This document shows, in pieces, positions 1-6,109 of a DNA stretch of 8,144 nt. The stretch is from Desulfitobacterium sp. (GTDB taxonomy: Bacteria > Bacillota > Desulfitobacteriia > Desulfitobacteriales > Desulfitobacteriaceae). The notes beneath the pieces were generated by a model. The model saw only the letters and a list, made by a program, of their open reading frames with translations, ran no database searches and was not told where the DNA came from. Position 1 is the first letter of the stretch, and the number at the start of each line of letters is the position of its first letter. A program made the position numbers and the translations under genes. Location of the stretch: assembly GCA_012799495.1 (NCBI GenBank), contig JAAZLD010000105.1, positions 1 to 8,144 on the forward strand, in the 5' to 3' direction.

Positions 1-1167
1 TCAGCATCTGCACCACCAATTAAAGCTGTTAAATTTGGTAACGATATCGTCCTTGGTGATGAGACTGTTCTTTTCCGTCATGATAAAACTTTCTACCACC
101 CAACAGCTATTTTGGTTGAAGTATCTGATGATTTAGAAGATGATGCTATCAACGCTAAATTAGAAGAGATCAAAGGCTTGGATTTTGAGCGGGTAGGTCT
201 ACAATACCATCTAGATGGAGTAGCCGTAGTTGAAAAATCCGGTAATCCTGAGCGTTTTGCTCAAGTTGTAGGACAGGTAGCTGCTGCAACAGATCGCTCC
301 TTACTACTTTTGAGTGAAAATGTGGATGCTTTGAAAGCGGCTTTACCAGGTGTAGCTGATCGGAAACCTCTGGTAGGTTCTGCAGTAGAAAGCAATTATG
401 AAGAAGTAGTAAAACTGGCTAAAGAGCATAATGTTCCCGTAATCATCAAAGCTGACGGATTAGATGCCTTAAGCGAATTAGTGGAAAAAGCTCAAAAGCT
501 TGAATATAAAGAGTTTGTTCTCGATCCCGGTTCAAGAAAACCAAGCCAAACCATGGCCAACTTAACTCATATGCGTCGCTTAGCTATTAAAAAGAAATTC
601 AGACCTTTTGGCTATCCTGTAATTGCCTTCACTACTAAAGATGAGCCATTGGCTGAGGTTACAGAAGCTTCTGTATATGTTGCGAAATATGCTAGCGCAG
701 TTGTTCTTAAGGCTTCTACTAAAGCCCAACTCTTACCTCTTATGTCCTGGCGTCAGAACCTCTATACTGACCCACAAAAACCAATTCAAGTTGAACCTGT
801 TCTCCATGCTGTAGGAGAAGTAAATGAAAATTCACCTGTTTACCTAACAACTAACTTCTCCTTAACATACTACAGTGTAGAAGGTGAAGTAGAAGCTAGT
901 AAGGTTCCTAGCTATATCTTACCTATTGATACAGACGGAACTTCTGTCCTTACAGCTTATGCTGCAGGAAAATATGAGCCTGAGCAAATTGCGAAAGCTT
1001 TGGAAGCTAGCGGTGTAGCAGATAAAGTAAAACATCGCAAGCTGATCATCCCTGGCTATGTAGCAGTTATCTCCGGTAAGTTAGAAGAAGTATCTGGGTG
1101 GAAAGTTATTGTTGGACCTCGTGAATCCAGCGGAATCATTTCCTTTACACGTACACTAGAACTGTAA
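1..1167 (+). CDS. acsC: Corrinoid iron-sulfur protein large (gamma) subunit, 5'-truncated by window edge
   Basis: This is the large subunit of CoFeSP, the soluble methyl carrier that takes the methyl group from methyl-tetrahydrofolate (via AcsE) and delivers it to acetyl-CoA synthase. The frame is open from base 1 to TAA at 1165-1167, giving 388 visible residues. Compared from memory with the 446-residue Moorella AcsC, roughly 54 N-terminal residues are missing, and these hold the Cys-rich [4Fe-4S] motif. What remains is the TIM-barrel part (for example DRKPLVGSAVESNYE, FVLDPGSRKPSQ, RRLAIKKKFRPFGYP, SWRQNLYTDPQ) and the C-terminal cobalamin-binding part (NENSPVYLTTNFSLTYYSVE at about visible residue 275, then SYILPIDTDGTSVLTAYA and VIVGPRESSGI). 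The internal TTG at 112 is not a start, because family-conserved residues (LFRHDKTFYH) precede it in frame. First visible gene of the operon; the promoter lies outside the window. Confidence 0.96.
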   Translation, partial: SASAPPIKAVKFGNDIVLGDETVLFRHDKTFYHPTAILVEVSDDLEDDAINAKLEEIKGLDFERVGLQYHLDGVAVVEKSGNPERFAQVVGQVAAATDRSLLLLSENVDALKAALPGVADRKPLVGSAVESNYEEVVKLAKEHNVPVIIKADGLDALSELVEKAQKLEYKEFVLDPGSRKPSQTMANLTHMRRLAIKKKFRPFGYPVIAFTTKDEPLAEVTEASVYVAKYASAVVLKASTKAQLLPLMSWRQNLYTDPQKPIQVEPVLHAVGEVNENSPVYLTTNFSLTYYSVEGEVEASKVPSYILPIDTDGTSVLTAYAAGKYEPEQIAKALEASGVADKVKHRKLIIPGYVAVISGKLEEVSGWKVIVGPRESSGIISFTRTLEL

Positions 1168-1206
1168 GAAAGTAGATATATAGATTGCAGTATTAGTTGT
1201 TTGCAG

Positions 1207-3129
1207 TAGGAGGGGGAGGAGTCGTTGAAGTACAATGTCACATTTATGCCGGATAATCAGGTAGTAGAGGTAGAAAAAGGAACTTCCCTGATCAAAGCCG
1301 CATCACAAGCTGGGATCTTCATTAAATCCAGCTGTGGAGGAAAGGGAACTTGTGGAGCTTGTAAAGTAGTTGTTCTTGAGGGTGAAGCCCAAACAGATCG
1401 AACTGGTAACTTAACACCTGAACAGCTTAGTCGGGGAGTGCGTTTAGGGTGTCGTACCTTCGTTGAAGATAACCTTACTGTGGAGGTTCCGCCTGAGTCT
1501 CGCCTTCAAGATCACCAGGTATTACTTGAAAACAACTCTTCCTTACTTCGAGAATCCAGCAAGGATCTTTTAAGTCACTATGGATTTCATCCACTTGCGC
1601 GGAAAGTCCAAGTTAGCTGCAGTGAACCTAGTCTCACTGACAACGCTAGCGATTGGGCCCGTTTGTCCCTAGAAATCAAGCGTACTCTTCAATCCGAAAA
1701 ACCAATAAAAATACCATTATCGGTAATGCAAACTCTACCGGAAGCTTTGCGTAAAGGAAACTGGAATCTATCCGTTACTTTATCAGATTTAGAATCAGAA
1801 TACACTGTTATTCGGGTGGAGCCAGCCAATTCAAAGCCAGCCTTTGGATTAGCAATCGATATCGGTACTACAACTGTAGTTGTATATTTAGTCAATCTTG
1901 ACAATGGAGAGGTTATTGATAAACAGGGTGCTTATAATAAACAAGCTCATTTTGGCGATGATGTAATTTCCCGGATTGTTTATGCTGTGGAAAGCGAAGA
2001 AAGCCTTAAGGAGATGCAAAATGCAGTAGTAGAATCCCTCAATGCTTTGATTGGCGACATTCTTAAGCGGCAAAATCTCGAAAGCTCGGATCTTGCTACT
2101 GCAGTTATTTCAGCAAATACCACTATGGCTCAGCTTTTCCTAGGTATAGATCCACGTTATATTCGATTAGAGCCCTATATTCCCACAGCAAATTGGATAC
2201 CTTCAGTACCTGCAAAGGAAATCGGTCTTAACATTCTACCAGAAGGTCTAATTCATACATTTCCTTCTGTAGCCAGCTATGTAGGAGGAGATATAGTATC
2301 TGGTACTCTAGCTACAGATATAGCAAATTCTGAAGAAATAGTACTTTTTATCGATATAGGTACTAATGGTGAAATAGTACTTGGTAATCAGGATTGGCTA
2401 GTTTCATGTGCTTGTTCTGCAGGTCCGTGCTTCGAAGGAGGAGGTATCCTCTTTGGAATGCGGGCAATGCCTGGAGCCATTGAACGTGTAGTTATTGATC
2501 CAGAAACATTAGATGTAAGTCTTAAGGTAATAGGTCGAGTACCTCCAGTAGGTATCTGTGGTTCTGGTTTGGTTGACTGCCTTGCTAAATTAAGGGAGGC
2601 AGGGGTAATAGATAGGGCAGGTAATTTCCAGATGGGTCATCCTTCACAGTCGGACCGACTTAGGGCCACTGATGAGGATAAGGAATTTGTACTATCCTGG
2701 GCTCACCAATCTGGCGGAGATAAGGATGTTGTCATTACAGAAAATGATGTTAAAAACCTTATTCGGGCAAAGGGAGCCATATATGCAGGGATTCGGTCTT
2801 TGCTCCAAACAGTTGCTATGGAAATGGAGATGATCGATCGAATCATTATCGGTGGTGGATTTGGTAACTACCTTAATGTTCATGAATCTGTGCGCATAGG
2901 TTTACTACCAGATTTACCTCATGACAAATTTGAGTTTTTCGGTAATTCATCTGTTAAAGGCGCCCACCTTGCTTTGCTTTCCCGAAAAGCTTGGAAAGAA
3001 GCAGAAGAACTTGGGCGTAAGATGACATATATCGAGCTTTCCATAGGTAATACATTTATGGACGAGTTTGTTTCTGCTCTATTCCTACCCCATACAGACC
3101 TAACGTTGTTCCCATCTATAAAGGAGTAA
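1207..3129 (+). CDS. acsV: Reductive activator of CoFeSP (RACE; ferredoxin-ASKHA ATPase); CDS 1225-3129 plus its RBS
   Basis: The gene encodes 634 residues from TTG 1225 to TAA 3127-3129. The span also includes the strong ribosome binding site (TAGGAGGGGGAGGA, 1207-1220) that selects this TTG. The product couples ATP hydrolysis to low-potential electron transfer, returning inactive Co(II)-CoFeSP to Co(I). An N-terminal plant-type [2Fe-2S] ferredoxin domain has ligands C37, C43, C46 and C76 (CX5CX2CX29C). A linker and middle domain follow to about residue 205. The C-terminal ASKHA (acetate/sugar kinase-Hsc70-actin) ATPase has AIDIGTTTV at 210-218, FIDIGTNGE at 375-383, CACSAGPCFEGGG at 395-407, ICGSGLVD at 444-451 and IGGGFGNYL at 542-550. 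Related two-domain proteins reactivate corrinoid proteins of methyltransferase systems (RamA/MtvA-like), but the position between CoFeSP subunit genes favours the acs-specific activator. It starts 57 nt after acsC and ends 28 nt before cooC. Confidence 0.94.
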
Positions 3130-3157
3130 CACAGAGAAAGCATTGGAGGGAGTAATT

Positions 3158-3913
3158 ATGACAAAATATGTTGCAGTTGCCGGAAAAGGCGGAGTAGGTA
3201 AAACAACGTTCACAGCCCTATTGCTGCGCCAATTGGTTGAGAACTTTAAAGGAAAGACCATTTTGGCAGTAGATGCGGATCCCAATGCTAATCTCGATGA
3301 AGCTCTGGGTTTTACCGTAGAATCTACCATCTCAGAAATGTTAGAGGATACTAAAGATCCCAAAGCAATACCCGAAGGTATGCCTAAAAACGTATTTGTA
3401 GAATATAAACTTCAACAATCTTTGGTAGAGTCTGAATACATTGATCTTTTAGTTATGGGTGGTCCCCAAGGTCCAGGTTGTTACTGCTATCCAAACGATT
3501 TATTAAGAAAGCATCTAGAGGATTTAGGTGGCAACTACGACTTTGTTGCTGTAGATACGGAAGCAGGGTTAGAACATATTAGCCGTAGGACAATACCACA
3601 GATCGATATAATGTTTGTTATCAGCGACTCTTCTGCAAGAGGAATACGTTCAGCTGGTAGAGTTTATGAGTTAATTAAAGGCTTAAGCTCTTCAGTTACA
3701 GAGGTTTATCTAGTGGTTACAAAAACAAAAGAGGGTCATTTAGAATCCTTAAAAGAAGAGATAGATAAGACTGGGCTCCAACTAATAGGAGATATTCCAC
3801 TAGATCCTAATGTGGTTTCTAGTGATTTGGCAGGTAGTCCTTTGTATGATTTACCATTGGACTCTCCTGCAGTTCAAGCTGTACAGAAGATAGTTGAAAG
3901 AACCTTTAAATAA
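3158..3913 (+). CDS. cooC: CODH/ACS nickel-insertion maturation ATPase, CooC/AcsF family
   Basis: This is a 251-residue SIMIBI-class (MinD-type) P-loop ATPase of the family that matures the nickel sites of CO dehydrogenase (CooC) or acetyl-CoA synthase (AcsF). The deviant Walker A GKGGVGKTT is at residues 9-17, with signature lysine K10 and P-loop lysine K15. The switch-like DADPNANLD is at 39-47. The family's metal-binding CXC pair is C108/C110 in GPGCYCYPND, and DTEAGLEHISRRT lies at 133-145. I start at ATG 3158 because GGAGGG at 3145-3150 sits 7 nt upstream; the in-frame TTG at 3143 overlaps this RBS and would only add MEGVI. It lies between acsV and acsD in the acs operon, which favours service to this pathway's CODH/ACS (acsF is the alternative symbol). 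CooC and AcsF cannot be separated safely by sequence alone here. Confidence 0.92.
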   Translation: MTKYVAVAGKGGVGKTTFTALLLRQLVENFKGKTILAVDADPNANLDEALGFTVESTISEMLEDTKDPKAIPEGMPKNVFVEYKLQQSLVESEYIDLLVMGGPQGPGCYCYPNDLLRKHLEDLGGNYDFVAVDTEAGLEHISRRTIPQIDIMFVISDSSARGIRSAGRVYELIKGLSSSVTEVYLVVTKTKEGHLESLKEEIDKTGLQLIGDIPLDPNVVSSDLAGSPLYDLPLDSPAVQAVQKIVERTFK

Positions 3914-3946
3914 GGATAGGAAACTTAAGAGAGGAGAGAGGTTCAA

Positions 3947-4915
3947 ATGGCCGTAGCCCTCATTAAAGAAAGATATCAAAATAGTGTCAGTGAGCTTACT
4001 ATAGGTGCAACTCCCGAAGAAGGCGGTACTCGTACTTCTGTAATAAAAGTAGGTGGAGATGGTACTCTACCCTTCCTCCACTTTGAAGGTGAAATGAAAA
4101 ATCGCCCCGTAATTGCTATGGAAGTTACAGATGTTCCACCTGTTTGGAGTGAAACTCTTAATAGTTATTATAAAGATGTATATAATGATCCCGTAGCATG
4201 GGCAAAAAAATGCGTTGAGGAATATAAAGCTGACCTACTCTATGTAAAACTAATTGGTGCAAACCCTGAAGGAGAAAACCGCAGCCCTGAAGAGTGTGCA
4301 AAAGTAGTTAAAGATATTCTTGGAGCAGTAGGTGTTCCTTTAATCGTTTCAGGTTGTGAAGATCCGGAGAAGGATAATGAAGTAATCGCCGCGGTAGCAG
4401 AAGCCGGTGCTGGGGAAAATCTCTTGATTGGAGTTGTAGAACAAGATAACTACAAATCCATTACAGCCGCTGCAATGGTTCATAGACATAGTGTTATTGC
4501 CCGTTCACCATTAGATATCAATATATGTAAACAATTAAATATTCTAATTTCTGAGATGGGCTTACCCCTTGATCGGATTGCTATAGACCCAATGATCGGT
4601 GGATTGGGCTATGGTATTGAATATGCCTATTCCATTATGGAAAGAGCTCGTTTAGGCGCTTTAGCTAATGATAAAATGCTATCTATGCCAATGATTTGCA
4701 CAGTTGGTTATGAAGCAAATCGTGCTAAAGAAGCTAATGCTTCAGAAGAAGAATTCCCTGGCTGGGGAGATGTTAAAGAGAGAGCGATTCTTTGGGAGAC
4801 CATGACAGCTACTGCCTTATTGCAAGCAGGTGCTAGCATTCTTTTAATGAGAAACCCTGATGCTGTTAGACTCGTTAAGGAAAATATTGACGATATGATG
4901 GTTTCCAATGAATAA
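3947..4915 (+). CDS. acsD: Corrinoid iron-sulfur protein small (beta) subunit
   Basis: This 322-residue protein is almost exactly the length of Moorella AcsD (about 323). It is the TIM-barrel small subunit that pairs with AcsC and helps enclose the corrinoid. Recognisable family segments include GATPEEGGTRT near the N-terminus, LPFLHFEGEMKNRPVIAMEV, AGAGENLLIGVVEQDNYKS, RSPLDINICKQLNILISEMG from residue 186, IDPMIGGLGYGIEYAYSIME, KMLSMPMICTVGYEANRAKE and ATALLQAGASILLMRNPDAV. No iron-sulfur motif is expected in this subunit and none is seen. ATG 3947 is preceded by the purine-rich RBS GAGGAGAGAGG (about 3931-3941). The gene follows cooC by 33 nt. The sequence is intact, with no frameshift or unusual insertion. 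Confidence 0.96.
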   Translation: MAVALIKERYQNSVSELTIGATPEEGGTRTSVIKVGGDGTLPFLHFEGEMKNRPVIAMEVTDVPPVWSETLNSYYKDVYNDPVAWAKKCVEEYKADLLYVKLIGANPEGENRSPEECAKVVKDILGAVGVPLIVSGCEDPEKDNEVIAAVAEAGAGENLLIGVVEQDNYKSITAAAMVHRHSVIARSPLDINICKQLNILISEMGLPLDRIAIDPMIGGLGYGIEYAYSIMERARLGALANDKMLSMPMICTVGYEANRAKEANASEEEFPGWGDVKERAILWETMTATALLQAGASILLMRNPDAVRLVKENIDDMMVSNE

Positions 4916-4953
4916 GAGCTAAGAGATTACAAACATAGTGTAAGGGAGAATAA

Positions 4954-4983
4954 ATGCCTTATAATGAAAGGACGTGGAGTTAG
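4954..4983 (+). CDS. Putative nine-codon leader ORF overlapping the acsE start
   Basis: An ATG at 4954 opens MPYNERTWS and ends at TAG 4981-4983. It is preceded by AAGGGAG at 4942-4948 with a 5-nt gap, a better-placed Shine-Dalgarno than any at acsE itself. Its stop shares the G of the acsE GTG start (TAGTG), the layout typical of translational coupling by terminating ribosomes. What is seen is only the RBS, the ORF and the overlap. That it is translated or couples acsE is inference, and a short ORF like this can arise by chance. The peptide itself has no recognisable character. Confidence 0.35.
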   Translation: MPYNERTWS

Positions 4984-5777
4984 TGATTATTATTGGTGAA
5001 CGGATTAATGGTATGTTTAAGGATATTGGGGAAGCTCTTCGGAATAAAGATCCCAAACCTATTCAAGAATGGGCCGTAAAACAAGAAGAAGGGGGCTCCC
5101 ATTACCTAGATGTTAACTCCGGACCAGCGGTTCCTAATGATGAGCGACCTGAAGCATACGAGTGGATGGTTAAAGTAATTCAAGAAGTTAGTGACCTACC
5201 TATATGTCTAGATTCCACTAACTACGATGCTATCGAAGCAGGTTTAAAACTCCTAAAACGCCCTGGTATGATCAACTCTTGTCCTGCTGAAAGAGATAAA
5301 ATAGAGCGTGTATTCCCCATGGCAGTTAAATATAATGCTGCTCTCATTGGCTTGACAATGGATAACAAGGGAATTCCTAAAGATGCTGAGAATCGGATTG
5401 TTTTTGCAATGGAATTAGTAGCTGCAGCAGATGAGTTTGGTTTACCATTTGATGAACTCTATATTGACCCCCTCATCTTGCCATGCAATGTTGCCCAAGA
5501 TCATGCTCCAGAAGTTCTCGAATCTATCCGTATGGTAAAAACCCTAGCTAATCCAGCGCCTAAGACAGTCCTTGGACTATCCAATGTATCTCAAAAAGCT
5601 CCTGATCGTGGCTTAATCAATCGCACCTATCTAGCAATGGCTATGGCTGTTGGCTTAGATGCTGCTATTATGGATGCAAATGATGATGAATTAGTTGACG
5701 TAGCAGCAACTTGCGAAATTCTCTTGAATAATAGTATTTACGCTGATTCTTATCTAAAGGTATTCCGTCAACGCTAA
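4983..5777 (+). CDS. acsE: 5-methyltetrahydrofolate:corrinoid iron-sulfur protein methyltransferase (MeTr)
   Basis: AcsE transfers the N5-methyl group of methyl-tetrahydrofolate to Co(I) of CoFeSP (AcsCD), joining the folate branch to acetyl-CoA synthesis. The 264 residues form a pterin-binding TIM barrel of the dihydropteroate-synthase type, close to the 262 residues of Moorella AcsE. Conserved pterin-site residues are visible: D77 in CLDSTN, N98 in INS, D162 in YIDPL and N201 in LGLSNVSQ, matching Moorella D75, N96, D160 and N199 as I recall them. The start is GTG 4983, because MIIIGERING then aligns end-to-end with the family N-terminus (MLIIGERING). GTG 4974 would add MEL and is only 1 nt from AAAGGA. 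GGAG at 4976-4979 is only 3 nt from GTG 4983, so initiation may depend on the overlapping leader ORF. Last gene of the acs operon; TAA at 5775-5777. Confidence 0.95.
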   Translation: MIIIGERINGMFKDIGEALRNKDPKPIQEWAVKQEEGGSHYLDVNSGPAVPNDERPEAYEWMVKVIQEVSDLPICLDSTNYDAIEAGLKLLKRPGMINSCPAERDKIERVFPMAVKYNAALIGLTMDNKGIPKDAENRIVFAMELVAAADEFGLPFDELYIDPLILPCNVAQDHAPEVLESIRMVKTLANPAPKTVLGLSNVSQKAPDRGLINRTYLAMAMAVGLDAAIMDANDDELVDVAATCEILLNNSIYADSYLKVFRQR

Positions 5778-5853
5778 GTCAATACAAAAAAGCAAAAAAG
5801 AGCTAAGAATTAAGATCTGGATTGATAATACCTTAAAAATATAAGGTTTTGAT

Positions 5854-5886
5854 TAGATAAAGACCCCCTTTGGGGGTCTTTATCTA
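5854..5886 (+). terminator. Rho-independent terminator of the acs operon
   Basis: A perfect 15-bp inverted repeat closes on a TTT loop: arms 5854-5868 and 5872-5886, with a GC core of five C:G pairs and AT-rich outer arms. The 3' arm ends TCTTTATCT, so a U-rich tail forms part of the stem base. It lies 76 nt after the acsE stop. A weaker hairpin just upstream (ACCTTA/TAAGGT, 5830-5847, followed by TTT) may assist. The symmetry means it could work from either direction, but no opposing gene is visible. Confidence 0.9.
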
Positions 5887-6022
5887 TAGAAACAGATAGG
5901 TATATAACTTAAAGAAAATAGAAAATTAAATAAAATACAGAAATAAGTTAATAAATCTGATAGATGTAATTCAAAAGTAAAATAGATGTTATTGAAAAAT
6001 AAGATAGCAAGAATAAGACATA
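5887..6022. other. AT-rich intergenic spacer before the 478-residue gene
   Basis: This stretch is strongly AT-rich, has no credible ORF, and must contain or precede the promoter for the next gene if that gene is transcribed separately. I see no convincing sigma-A promoter. TTAAAG (5909-5914) with TAAAAT (5931-5936) at 16 bp, and TTGAAA (5992-5997) with TAAGAC (6014-6019) at 16 bp, are only weak candidates. The second would place the transcript start inside the leader inverted repeat. The direct repeat at 5960-6002 is listed separately. Confidence 0.5.
5960..6002. repeat. Imperfect tandem direct repeat, 22-bp period
   Basis: Two 21-bp copies (5960-5980 and 5982-6002) match at 18 of 21 positions. 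They share ATAGATGT, ATT, AAAA and TAA, with differences at the 9th, 13th and 18th positions. The 22-bp period is about two helical turns, so both copies would face the same side of the DNA, as expected for a pair of regulator sites. The high A+T content makes some similarity likely by chance, and no known binding consensus is recognised. Confidence 0.5.
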
Positions 6023-6098
6023 CTCCGTAAGATTTCTGCATAGCTATTTAACAAAACTTTCTAAAGCCATTCGATGCAGAATTAAAGGTAATACGGAG
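6023..6098 (+). promoter_or_regulatory. Predicted two-helix leader stem that sequesters the Shine-Dalgarno of the next gene
   Basis: CTCCGTA at 6023-6029 is exactly complementary to TACGGAG at 6092-6098 (7 bp). Nested inside, TTCTGCAT at 6034-6041 is exactly complementary to ATGCAGAA at 6074-6081 (8 bp). The internal loop has 4 nt on the left and 10 nt on the right, and the apical loop is 32 nt (6042-6073). The outer 3' strand contains GGAG of the GGAGGTG ribosome binding site at 6095-6101, so the folded RNA would hide the site used for the TTG start at 6110. It matches no riboswitch class I know. A DNA operator with inverted half-sites is the alternative reading. Confidence 0.45.
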
Positions 6099-6109
6099 GT
6101 GTACTTATC

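Noticed and set aside
112..114. TTG as the start of the first gene
   Set aside because: The frame is open back to base 1 and encodes family-conserved AcsC residues before this codon; the true start is outside the window.
1185..1208. Direct repeat TTGCAGTA (1185-1192 and 1201-1208) between acsC and acsV
   Set aside because: Only 8 bp at 16-bp spacing, and the second copy runs into the acsV ribosome binding site; too short to separate from chance.
3143..3157. TTG 3143 as the cooC start
   Set aside because: It overlaps the GGAGGG ribosome binding site that serves ATG 3158, and the extra five residues are not typical before the MTKYVAVAGKGG start of this family.
1056..3363. Reverse-strand ORFs opposite acsC, acsV and cooC
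   Set aside because: They lie wholly or mainly inside convincingly assigned plus-strand genes, lack recognisable protein features, and have no supporting ribosome binding sites.
4960..4965. TATAAT as an internal promoter for acsE
   Set aside because: No -35-like hexamer lies 16-18 bp upstream, and transcription would begin about at the ribosome binding region of acsE.
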